Part shown: piece by piece, positions 54,469 through 64,000 of the stretch
Layout of the letters: each line of letters starts with the position of its first letter
How positions within the stretch are numbered: the first letter of the stretch is position 1
Assembly: GCF_031143425.1 (NCBI RefSeq)
Contig: NC_090444.1
Location: 1,347,886,323-1,347,950,322, forward strand
Direction: 5' to 3'
Source: Pleurodeles waltl
Lineage: Eukaryota > Chordata > Amphibia > Caudata > Salamandridae
Length of the DNA stretch: 64,000 nt
Position numbers and translations under genes: made by a program
The notes under the pieces: generated by a model
Told to the model about the DNA's origin: nothing
Seen by the model: the letters and a program-made list of their open reading frames with translations, nothing else
Databases searched by the model: none

Positions 54469-55404
54469 GGGCCATATTTATACTCCGTTTGCGCCGAAAT
54501 TGCGTCGTTTTTTTTGACGCAATTTCGACGCAAAACTAACGCCAACTAACGCCATATTTATACTATGGCGTTAGAGGCGAATAGCGCCAAAGTTCCCGGA
54601 ATGTGCGTCATTTTTTAGCGTGAACCCCTTCCTTGCGTTAATGATATGCAAGGGAGGCGTTCCCGTCTAAAAAATGACTCCCAGGCCTTTACGTGGTATT
54701 TATACTCCCGGGCAAAAGAGACGCCCGGGAGTTGGCGTGGCTAAAAACGGCGCATTTGCGCCACTTTTTAACGCCTGCTCAGGGCAGGCGTTAAGGGGCC
54801 TGTGGGCTCAAAATGAGCCCACAGGTGCCCTCCCATGCCCCCAGGGACCCCCCCTGCCACCCTTGCCCACCCCAGGAGGACCCCCAAGGATGGAGGGACC
54901 CACCCCAGGGACATTCAGGTAAGTTCAGGTAAGTATAATTTTTTATTTTTTATATTTTTTTTTTGGTGGCATAGGGGGGCCTTATTTGTGCCCCCCTACA
55001 TGCCACTATGCCCAATGACCATGCCCAGGGGACAGAAGTCCCCTGGGCATGGCCATTGGGCAAGGGGGCATGACTCCTATCTTTACAATGATAGGAGTCA
55101 TGTTGATGGGGGATGGGCGTCGTTAAAAAATGGCGCAAGTCGGGTTAAGACGATTTTTTCGACGTAACCTGACTTGCCCCATTTTAAGACGCCCATGCGC
55201 CATTTTCCCCCTACGCCGGCGCTGTCTGGTCTACGTGGTTTTTTCCCACGCAAACCAGGCAGCGCCGGTCTGATTGCGCCGTCTAACGCCATTCCATAAA
55301 TACGGCGCCCGCATGGCGCTTCAGAATGGCGTTAGACGGCGCAAAACTTTTTGACGCTAAACTGCGTTAGCGCAGTTTAGCGTCAAAAAGTATAAATATG
55401 GGCC
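54469..55404 (+). mobile_element. Harbinger-type MITE, diverged single copy
   Basis: 936 bp, starts GGGCCATATTTATACTCCG and ends AGTATAAATATGGGCC, flanked by CTA on both sides (54466-54468, 55405-55407). Same hairpin chain as MITEs 1 and 2 but with many differences, so an older insertion or another subfamily. It lies in or beside the gypsy relic that continues on its right. Confidence 0.82.
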
Positions 55405-55960
55405 CTAGTCCTAATGAATATGAAGTGTGTTTGAAAAAAATGGACAAGCATTATTTACCTAAAATTAAATTTCTATTCTTTTGGAACGGTATAATTTTGG
55501 TATGCATTCTCAACATGCAGATGAATCTCTTGAAAATTATGCAACTCGCCAAGGCAGTTGGCGTCCACATGTGAATTTGGTAGTAATGTTAAAGAATACA
55601 TACATGACCAGTTTAGGTAGAAATGTGAAAATGATAAGGTGAGGGATGAGCTATAGGTGGAAGGTAATCTTAAACTCAGTGGAGTGATGATAATTGCCAA
55701 ACAAATTGAACATTCCTTGGCATGTGACACTTAGTTACAACAAGGAAAATGTGAAGCACAGTCTATTCATGCTATCGATGTTAAGTCCAATCAAGAACAG
55801 GTTAACTCAAAAGGGTAACGGTGAGTGTTTCAAATGTGGGAGTGTAGAGCACTGGGCCAATAGTAAGGATTTCACTGCCATCAGAGTTGTATGTACTCTG
55901 TGTGAGAAAAGCACACTTTGCGAAGTGTTGTAAGAGTAGTCCTAAGGATTTTAAAACTAG
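55405..55960 (+). pseudogene. Ty3/gypsy gag relic with CCHC knuckle
   Basis: Gag-like blocks (MDKHYLPKIKFLFF near 55441; KVRDEL-like and VMIIAKQIEHSLA near 55640-55720), then a zinc-knuckle remnant CFKCGSVEHWANSKDF (about 55830) whose last Cys is changed. Frames are broken. It is followed almost directly by RT, so protease and the first part of RT are missing. Confidence 0.55.
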
Positions 55961-55969
55961 TAAGAGTCA

Positions 55970-58138
55970 ATGAAAAGATTGGTGAAAAAGTCATTTAGGA
56001 CTTACAGATTTATTCTAATGCCCTTTAGTCTGTGTTTAGCGCCCTTGGTCTTTCAGAGAGTCATGAATAGGATGTTTGGAGATATGGATGGAGTCTTGTA
56101 TTTTCAAGTTGACATCTTGGTTTTTAGATGTAATGTGAAGAGTATTTTGAATGAGTATGGAGTCACACTTAGCACCAAGATCTCTAAATATGCCCAAGAA
56201 GAGATAACGTTTCTGGGGCATGTGCTTTCTGTGGAAGGTGTTAATCCAAAGAATGACTTGGTTAGACTTGGTTAGTACTAGACAAAGATTGTAAAGGCTT
56301 GAAAGGAAAGAGGACGTTCAAACATCTCTAGGAATATCAGAGTTCTATTCTTATTTTGTTCCAAATTTTGGTAGCTGGACACATAGTTGGCATGAACTAT
56401 TTAAGAAAGGAGTTGAGTTAACTGGATTGTGCAATGTGAGAATGAGTTCATGGATATTAAAGAAAGTTTGGGAAAGGCACAATGTCTTGGTAGTTTTGTC
56501 CCAGGCCTTCCTTGTTCCATCTCCACTGATGTTTGTGATAGGACTATTGGAAGAATCTTGAGACAGGTCCAAGATGGTAGTGAGGCGACCATAACGTTGG
56601 CTTGTGGGTGTTGGCATCCAAGTATTCAACGATTAAAATAGAAGCAGTGGCTGTGTTCCTAGGTCATAAAAATTTGAGACGTTTTTATTGGGACAAAGAT
56701 TCGATGTCTATTCAGATCTCAAACCTTTGTGTGACATTTTTTTTAAAAGGGTTGGATTTTGTTCCAAGGCTCAACTGCAAAAGGACTGTCCTAAGCCTAC
56801 AGATTTTAAGTTTAATGTTAAATACATCCTTGGTGCCATGAACAAGGCTGCAGACTGTCTCTCAAGATTGGTGGAGGGGGATTTTTTTCAGATCTTGCTG
56901 AAGATTGGTGGGTAGATGAGGAGATCAGACTCTGAAAGGTCACGGAGGGTTGTATTTTGGAACATGAATAGCTGGAAGAATTGGAAAAGGATGATGTTCT
57001 TATCAATGTTCATAACAAACTTCTCAGAGGTGAGTTTGGAGTTCTTCTAATACAGCAGAGAAGTTGTTTAGCAATGTGTACAATAAACTGTCAGTGAATA
57101 ATGGTTTGGTTATGAGAGGTTCGCAATTGGTACCTCCATGGTCATTGATAGAAAGATTGCTAATACTGCCTCATGTTGGGCATCTGGGCATAAGTAAGAC
57201 TAAAGAGAGATTGAGATGTGACTACTGGTGGCCAGGAATGGACATTCAGGTGGAACACATTTTCAGAGAATGTTTGGGTTGTTGTCAGAGTGACAAGATA
57301 AAAAAGGTAAGGAAGCCACCTATAGAGTGTAGAGAACTTCCCAGGGAACCTTGGAAAGAAGTGGCGTTGGACATAATGGGGCTGCTATCCCTGGGCTGTA
57401 CTCCTTCCTATCTACTTGTGCTTATGGTTATGTTCTCCAGGTTGCCAAAAGTGGCTGTGGTAATGGAAATTATCACAGTATCTGTGAGAAAGGTCTTAAA
57501 CATAATTTTTAGTAAAGGTAATCCGTGTACCATTCTTACAGATAATGGACTACAGTTCACATCTCAAATAATGGAGAGGCTTCTGAAGGATAGGGCATTA
57601 AAGGAAGGTTTACAACTTCCTAAGGCCTGTGGCAGAATAGGGGAGGATAGGAAGGATAGGTTGTGGGAGAAAATTAAAGTGTGTAGATTTACTCCACATC
57701 ACCTATGGGTAAACACTGTTTGAGGTATTTTGCCAAAGAAGACTCAATACTACTGTTTGCCCTACATGGGTGAACAGGAATGTTGAGAGTGAAATTACTT
57801 GGAGTGAACATAATCAAAGAATTACAGATGATTGTCTGTTGAGAGAGGAAGACATACATCTACAGAGGAAAGCATGTTATGATACATGTAATGATGTGAT
57901 GGATGTTAAAGTGGCTGTTGGTGACGTTGTTGTGAAGTCACCTGTATGTTGCAAAAAGTCTAAGTTCAGCAAACCCCTCAAAGTGGTTAAAATTGTAGCA
58001 GGGTGCTGTAAAATTTCAGGATGGGTGTATTTGGAATTTAAAACGTATTGCTGTGAGCAAGAAATAATATGTTTAATGTTTCCTATTTGCAGGATGAACA
58101 CATTTGGAATTTTAACTTATTGCTGTTATGGTTAGAAT
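55970..58138 (+). pseudogene. Ty3/gypsy pol relic (RT, RNase H, integrase)
   Basis: RT: FRTYRFILMPFSLCLAPLVF, then GVLYFQVDILVF, in which the first Asp of the YxDD-type site is Val. A deletion follows, then ITFLGHVLSVEGVNPKN. RNase H: AQCLGSFVPGLPCSISTDVC onward (about 56480-56790). Integrase: zinc-binding HVGHLGISKTKERLR ... CLGCCQSD (about 57155-57290), core LDIMGLL (57370) and LTDNGLQFTS (57538), and a C-terminal VGDVVVKSPV block (57918). It is split by stops and frameshifts. The gypsy-type domain order RT-RH-IN is kept. Confidence 0.75.
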
Positions 58139-58733
58139 GGCAGTTGGTACTGGAAGCTGTGGGCGGTGGATGTAGTCCTTAATGATGGAATAAACTTTAC
58201 TTTTATTCACCTACTTGCTGAAGTTTTTGATTACTGTCATCTTGGATTACACCAAACATGCCTTTGAGTTTGATTTAATAATTGTCAGGGTACTAACCTG
58301 GTGTCAACTTGTCCCACAGGAGCAGATAAAATACCTCCTAATGCCCTCCAATGTTTACTGGCAAGGAGAATAAATCTCTGAATCCCTGCACACACCAAGG
58401 GGGAGGGGATATGCAAGAGAAAAGAGAGAATGACTTGGGTTCCTGATGATGCCTTCTAACTACGCCTATATACTCTCTTCTTGGGAGTTTTCTTTTTTGA
58501 CATTAAGTGAATTGGCAAGCACCTGAAAGAGGATAATAATCATGAGCACTATAACCAAATAACAGTTATCTTCTCATAATAAAATATCATTAGCAGTGTT
58601 ATCATGCATGAATCTTAACACAACATGAAATTCACATTATACCTAGGACCATTCAAGTATTAGCCACTCTCTCATACAGTTCTTAAGGAGTCTTTCGTTT
58701 TGTTATTTTGTTCTCTTATGAAAAGTTCCATAA
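58139..58733. other. Gypsy 3' region / unassigned
   Basis: An AATAAA at about 58189-58194, just after the gypsy integrase, may mark a 3' LTR, but no second LTR is available to confirm. Nothing else recognised. Confidence 0.35.
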
Positions 58734-60010
58734 TGTAGAACTGGCCTGGTGTGTGGTGGGTACCCAAGGTACTTACACCTTATACCAGGTCTAGGTATCC
58801 CCTCTTAGTGAAGTGTAGGCAGTGTCTAGAAGCCGGGCTCTCTAGAAGTAGCTTTGGATGAGCAGCCAAGGCTTATCTAAGAGACATGCAAAGCTCATGC
58901 AATACCACTGTAGTCACACAGCACTTACACACATGAAAGAAAACACTCAGTTGTACAAAAATAAAGGTACTTTATTTTTGGAACACAATACCACAAAATA
59001 CTAGAAGGGCAACCCTCCAATAGGAGGGAAGTAATACACTGAATATATAAACTAGCAATAAGAAATAGGCATATAAAAGGTTAGAAAACATTGCATATAG
59101 CAATAACCAATAGTGACCCTCGGGGAGCCCAAACCATGTACTAAAAAAAAATGGAATGTGAACACAGGACCCCCACCTAAGTAGGTGAAATGTGTAGAGG
59201 GGAGCTTGGAGTACTAGAAAACCACAGAGGTAAGAAACACAGTTCCCTGACAAGGGAAGCAGGAATAACTCACTGGGATTTCCACACACCACCCGAGAGG
59301 AAGAAAAAGAAGAAAAGAAGACACCCAGACAAGACTGCTAGAAACTAGCGGTGGATTGTTGCAAAGCTGGCAGAAGCTGTGGAAACAAAGTTGCAGAAGA
59401 GTCTTCTTTGTGGATTGCAGCATTATCGGTGCCTGGAGGGTCCAATCGCGGTTCCAGTTGCCAGAAGTCAAAGTGGAGGTTGCAGAGAAGGCTGCTGGAA
59501 TCTTGCAAGCCAAATCTGAGGACTCACCCAAGAGAGAGAGACCCTAAATAGCCCTGCAAGGGGGATTGGTCACCTAGCCAGATAAGCACCTATCAGGAGG
59601 GGGCTGTGACGTCACCTGCCTGGCCTGGCCATTCAGTTGCTCCCAGAGTTCCCTGCCAACCTTGGAAACAAGATGGCAGAACCCAGGGACCCTCTGGAAG
59701 AGCTCTGAGCACCACCCCTGGGGTGGTGATGGACAGGGGAGTGGTCACTCCCCTTTCCATTGTCCAGTTTCGTATCAGAGCAGGGACTGGGGGTCCCTGA
59801 ACCGGTGTAGACTGGTTTCTGCATGGAGTGCACCAAATGTGCCCTCCAAAGCATACCAGTGGTGTGAGGAGGCTACCCATCCCAAGCCAGTCACACCTAT
59901 TTCCAAAGGGAGAGGGAATTACCTGCCTCTCCAAAAGGAAATCCTTTGTTCTGCCTTCCTGGGCTTGATCAGATCAAGCAGCAGTAGGGCAGAAACCTGT
60001 CTGAGAGGTG
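58734..60010 (+). mobile_element. TGTAGGAGG-family repeat (plus, partial)
   Basis: Begins TGTAGAACTGGCCTGGTGTG (4-bp loss relative to TGTAGGAGGCTGGCC). Segment 58745-59000 matches, inverted, 31740-31990. GCACCACCCCTGGGGTGGTG at about 59711-59730 matches about 30216-30236. The right end is uncertain. No coding capacity. Confidence 0.55.
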
Positions 60011-61676
60011 GCACTAAAAGTGATGCTCCGGTGGCGCTTGGGGCTCTTAAATATGCCCCTTAGTCTGAAGACCATTTCCTGTCTTTTCTGCCTTCTTTCG
60101 GTAAACCAGCCAAAATCCACATTCTTTTTGCCATGACATACAGAGCAGCTATGTTTGAAAAATCAGATGCAATGCATTCTGGGCCACATTATATCGTTTG
60201 CATATGATTTTTTTCCTGGATCGAGGTGGTGATAAATTGCATATGCAATTTGCTGTTTTTGCGACTATTCACTATTTTAGACTGGAATGAAAATCCGAAT
60301 AGCGAATCGCAAACAATGATTTCTTATTTACGATCACTCTTTGGAGTCGATAAATTGCAGAATCTGTACACATTTGTTATACTAAATTTAGGGCTGCAAA
60401 TGTGTTTCATGCATACAGATTTCATAGTTTTACAACCAGTATTCAGTTTGTGAATGAATACCGATTCACAAAGGTTTTGTTCATATGGCCCATAGCTCAC
60501 TATTAGCGAAGGGCAACCCCCCTCAAATTAAGGACGGGCCATTGGAATTCACTACTGTGTGGCTGCCAAACAATTATAAATGGCACGGCTGCCCAAATAA
60601 TTATGGCAAGGTTTGGGATCCTTGGTGTACCCAAAACAGCACCCTATCTTGAAAGATGGAAGACTGTGGCACAGGTACATGGTTACTGGATTTGTACTGC
60701 AATGATGGGTCACATGGGGGAGCCACAGGGTGGTATTGCAGCTTTTTGTTTTGTTGCACCACGTTATGTCTTTTATTGACAAAGTAATAACATGCTACTA
60801 AAAAAAGAAAAGGTCTTAATTAGAATTTTTTTAAACCAATATTGACAATTCTGTGTCATTGCCATATCAATTATGCTGATTTAATAAATATGTCCTGAAA
60901 CAGAGACATTATTCAATCTGTGTGTTAAGTTTTCAGCAAAACTGGATAATAATGCCAAAAGATCAAACTCACTGAGACAAGCTAGATATTAGATGCTAGA
61001 TTCTGTAGATAGAGGCTCTATAGGCATGGGACGTATCAATGAGCAGGCAACCTAACTGGGGAACGAAAGAGCTGCAATGCCAACTTCAGCACCACCACAC
61101 CACCTTGTCGTTCTCCTCAACCGAGAAGGCCAGGGCTAATTAGAGTCTCTGCCGGCACGCAGCCGCAGCACAGTCAAGAAGGCACAGGATAGAGGCCATC
61201 AGCAGTGAGGCAATGTAGACTCGATATTCAATGCTTCATGACGACAGTTTGATCAATCTGATGAACCTAAATGAAAGTTTTTCATGATCTTGTACATAGG
61301 TCATGAGAATTGAAAGAATGTTTAAAAACGAGAGTTGCATATTGTTTTGTGTTTTGCATGAGAGCGGAGGGTGTATTTATATGCGAGGGTGTTGTGAGTT
61401 TATTTTGGGTTTGTAATTTAATGTAAGTGTTTGTAATGTTATTAGGGTGACTGGGTGGACAGTGTGGTGATGTCATGATTGTGTGTAAGTTATGAATATA
61501 TGAGATAAAGTTTTTATTGTCAAAATTTTGAAAATGTTGCCATTGTTTCAAGTTGTGAGTATGTCATATGGTCAATGGATAAGTGTATAGGTTTGTATGT
61601 TTATAATTATTAAACATTGACCCGGAAGCACTGATTATTTGCTGCAGACGGGAAATATGAGACGCTACATGCTCAC
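60011..61676. other. Unassigned interval
   Basis: Contains a possible MITE between TGGGCCACATTATATCG (about 60181) and TTCATATGGCCCATA (about 60480-60494). No gene recognised; the rest is AT-rich sequence left of the LTR. Confidence 0.35.
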
Positions 61677-61864
61677 TGTCACAGCCAGAACCATCAGCGA
61701 GCCTTGCACCTGAACAAGGGGGAGGGGAGTTCAAACAGCCTCAGCGGTGGCCCTGTCCTGCCATTTGATAAAGTTTGTTTTGACCAATGACTTTGTGTTT
61801 CACCACTGCGCATATTAGTTGCTCAATGTTCACCAGTAGCACATGGTATGTTTTGTTCAGTTGA

Positions 61865-62280
61865 GCCGCCTATTGGCTTTGACATGCTGTATCCAGTCTA
61901 GCCGCCTATTGGCTTTGACATTGCATGCCTATTGACTTTGACATGATATTATATATTGCATTTTGTATTCAGCTTAACTGCCTATTGGCTTTGACATGAT
62001 ATTCAGCTTAACTGCCTATTGGCTTTGACATGATATTATATATTGCATTTGGTATTCAGCTTAACTGCCTATTGGCTTTGACATGATATTCAGCTTAACT
62101 GCCTATGGGCTTTGACATGATATAAGACATTGCATTTTGTATTCAGCTTAGATGCCTATTGGCTTTGACATGACACTAGACATTGCATTTGATATTTAGG
62201 TTAGCTGCCTATTGCCTTTAACATGACATTGCATTTGATATTTAGGTTAGCTGCCCATTGCCTTTAACGTGGAGTTAGAC
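61865..62280 (+). repeat. LTR U3 tandem repeats with ATTGGC boxes
   Basis: Ten imperfect copies of a module CTGCCTATTGGCTTTGACAT with variable AT-rich spacers (TGATATTATATATTGCATTT). Six keep ATTGGC, an inverted CCAAT core, so the array may be a CCAAT-factor enhancer (inference). Confidence 0.75.
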
Positions 62281-62710
62281 ATGGCAGTTGAGAATCTAAG
62301 CTGTATTTTTCCAAGCTGTGTTTTTGCACCAGAGAACCAAGATGTTTTGCTCTCACAGTAGACTAGACCTGATAAGAGAGAGTACATGGGCGTCGTTTCT
62401 CTTCCCTTGAGCTTGGGAACAGGAGTAGTCTTGGAGACCTGGCCAGTCTCCAAAAGGCTTGCTCAGTTTCCCAGGTCTGAGAGGAGGGGGCACACCTTTG
62501 TAACGAATGTAACAGGCTGCAGAGAGTCAGATTCGAATCTGCCGGACCTCGTGCTGGAGCTTGGCGCAGGCTGCCAGCAATCCCGTGTGGGTAGATGAAT
62601 CTCTCTTTCTCGCGGCTGACAGGGGTCCTCAGCTTGCAGACCTTAGAAAGATGAAGCTGTGAATAGTTCCCACACGGTGAAGTATTTGTTTTGCTTTGCA
62701 TTCAATATCT

Positions 62711-62716
62711 TATAAA
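62711..62716 (+). promoter_or_regulatory. LTR TATA box
   Basis: TATAAA within CTTATAAATATAAC, about 430 bp downstream of the enhancer-like repeats and 110 bp upstream of the poly(A) signal. Confidence 0.5.
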
Positions 62717-62820
62717 TATAACCTGCTGTGTATATTGCAAACTGATATATTTTGTTTGATTAACGCGGACTTGAAAGCTACTAATTCGTCATTCATTCAT
62801 AAACATTGTGGTTGGGGAAG

Positions 62821-62826
62821 AATAAA
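62821..62826 (+). terminator. LTR poly(A) signal
   Basis: AATAAA (with a second AATAAA at 62832-62837), correctly placed between the TATA box and the end of the LTR. Confidence 0.5.
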
Positions 62827-62917
62827 ATAACAATAAAAGTCTTCTTTGACCTCAGAAGTGCATTTCTGTTGTGTTATGTTAGTGCTTAGAAACTAAATAA
62901 GAGGAAAGCACTACAAT

Positions 62918-62935
62918 TGGTACCTGGAGTCGTGG
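62918..62935 (+). other. Primer-binding-site-like sequence
   Basis: TGGTACCTGGAGTCGTGG begins two bases after the presumed LTR end. It starts with the obligatory TGG (pairs with tRNA CCA). I cannot name the tRNA without a tRNA database. Confidence 0.4.
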
Positions 62936-63078
62936 GGTCGGTCATTAAGAGGTGATTAAAGGGTTTGACGAGTTGGTAGATTTCTAAGTGCACACTTTAA
63001 AAGTGTAATTGTTTTTTGTTGTTTGGAGAATTACAGAAATTGTTTTCTGTTTGGAGAATCACAGTAGCACGGCAGACC

Positions 63079-64000
63079 ATGTCTGAGAATACATGTGTTG
63101 ATGAACTGCCTGATGGTGCTAAGAAAAACTGTGAATTGTTTTCTGTTTGGGGAATTACAGAAGAAAATGCATGTGTAGCTAAAAGGCCTGATAATGTTTT
63201 GAGAAATAATTCCCGTTGTATATATGTAGAAAAAGTGTGTTTTGGAAGTAATGATGACAGAAAGGTCTGGATACCTTTATCTGCTTACAGAGAAATGCAG
63301 GAGAAATGTAGGAAGTTGGAACATGAAAATAGGAATTTACGTGAGCAAATTAGCCAGGATACAATAATTCAAAATAAGACTGAAAGTTATAAAAGGGCTG
63401 TTTTTGAAGAATCTTTCTTGTCCCATTCCAGTAATGAGGGGGTTAAGACAGCTCCGAGCTGCACTGAGTTTCCCTGTGAGCCAGGGTTTTTGGCAGCCAA
63501 AATGCATTCCTTAACTGATAACACGGAGGAGAGAGACCAGAATGTGATTTACGAGTTACCGTTGCAAAATGCACAAGTAAAACGAAGGATTTTAGAGCAA
63601 GACACCCCGAGTTTCATTAGCTTGTTTGATTTTTGGAAAAAGAATAGCCCTCATTTGAGAGAAATCCTAACACTTTTGTATATGGTCACTGTGAAAAATA
63701 ATATGCAGCTGCGCGCTTGTGATTTGGCAAATGAAATAATGCAGACTTTAGGTTTCTGCGCAGTGCAAGAAGGAAATACTTATGTACATTTAAATCATGA
63801 ACAAGGAAAGAAAATAGTGCCCCTAGCTAGAATCATACAATGGATCTGGCACTTGCAAGACAGGGCTAGAGTACCACAGATAAAAGAATTACCGATGAAA
63901 TTGTGTGCACCATTTGAATTCGTGTACACTGAAGATAAAAAGCATGTTTGTTTTACTAATGATTCATTGACTGAAATGTTGCTTTCTGGCACAGTAGAAG
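63079..64000 (+). CDS. Gag-like open frame of the retrovirus-like element (runs off window)
   Basis: ATG at 63079 in good context (A at -3), about 165 bp after the primer-binding-like site, where gag begins in retroviruses. The frame is open for 307 codons to the window edge, striking among the decayed elements around it. It encodes a hydrophilic N-terminal part, a predicted coiled coil at about residues 75-105 (WIPLSAYREMQEKCRKLEHE and following heptads) and a more globular part from about residue 180 (TPSFISLFDFWKKNSPHLRE; later IIQWIWHLQDRARVPQIKEL). No major homology region or zinc knuckle is reached. I do not recognise the protein family, so gag is inferred from position. Codon use is AT-rich. 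Confidence 0.5.
   Translation, partial: MSENTCVDELPDGAKKNCELFSVWGITEENACVAKRPDNVLRNNSRCIYVEKVCFGSNDDRKVWIPLSAYREMQEKCRKLEHENRNLREQISQDTIIQNKTESYKRAVFEESFLSHSSNEGVKTAPSCTEFPCEPGFLAAKMHSLTDNTEERDQNVIYELPLQNAQVKRRILEQDTPSFISLFDFWKKNSPHLREILTLLYMVTVKNNMQLRACDLANEIMQTLGFCAVQEGNTYVHLNHEQGKKIVPLARIIQWIWHLQDRARVPQIKELPMKLCAPFEFVYTEDKKHVCFTNDSLTEMLLSGTVE

Larger units (their letters stand above)
61677..62915 (+). repeat. Candidate 5' LTR of a retrovirus-like element
   Basis: Start TGTCACAG (tentative) and end CACTACA, followed two bases later by a TGGTACCTGGAGTCG sequence placed like a primer-binding site. Internal order fits an LTR: enhancer-like tandem repeats (61865-62280), TATAAA at 62711-62716, AATAAA at 62821-62826, then a short U5. 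Only one LTR is in the window, so the boundaries rest on signals alone. Confidence 0.55.

Overview
The window looks like intergenic or intronic DNA from a giant, repeat-filled vertebrate genome, most likely a salamander or newt. The reasons are spliceosomal introns, several L1-clade LINEs, a Ty3/gypsy relic, a tyrosine-recombinase (DIRS-like) relic, a retrovirus-like LTR element, and above all many PIF/Harbinger DNA transposons and their non-autonomous derivatives. No conventional host protein-coding gene could be recognised. The only host-gene signal is one CpG-rich, promoter-like stretch near 35.7-35.9 kb.

Layout. 1-6027: Harbinger copy A, cut by the window's left edge. 6028-7080: DIRS-like recombinase remnant with inverted repeats. 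7196-7567: transposase fragment of a different Harbinger lineage. 8500-10450: LINE relics. 10468-18847: L1 on the minus strand, flanked by a 15-bp target-site duplication and carrying two head-to-tail 922-bp MITEs. 19236-21036: G-rich degenerate minisatellite. 21182-29910: complete Harbinger copy B with TTA duplications, inserted into an older TGTAGGAGG...CCTACA repeat (21040-31998). 32130-33320: relic of an uncharacterised protein family with a 155-bp MITE inside. 35.4-35.95 kb: candidate promoter. 36641-37270: palindromic MITE with the Harbinger A/B termini. 38.1-42.1 kb: L1 fragment (minus) interrupted by three tandem MITEs. 42.6-45.6 kb: another TGTAGGAGG repeat. 46.33-52.59 kb: a second, nearly full-length L1 (plus). 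52.9-55.4 kb: MITEs. 55.4-58.2 kb: gypsy relic. 58.7-60 kb: another TGTAGGAGG repeat. 61.68-64 kb: LTR, primer-binding-site-like sequence and an open gag-like frame running off the right edge.

The most interesting system is the Harbinger family. Copy B encodes three proteins: a two-exon Myb/SANT-like protein (plus), a HARBI1-like transposase (minus) and a second, paralogous Myb/SANT-like protein (plus). The transposase appears to be spliced: an 83-bp first exon beside the right terminus joins in phase to the main exon across a 4.7-kb intron, and the whole second Myb gene lies inside that intron on the opposite strand. Copy A keeps the same arrangement with the same exon lengths and phases. 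Both copies are probably non-functional, but for different reasons: a lost catalytic Asp, a 44-bp exon deletion and poly-C frameshifts. The surrounding MITEs, some with the same termini as A/B, show that this superfamily shaped the region.
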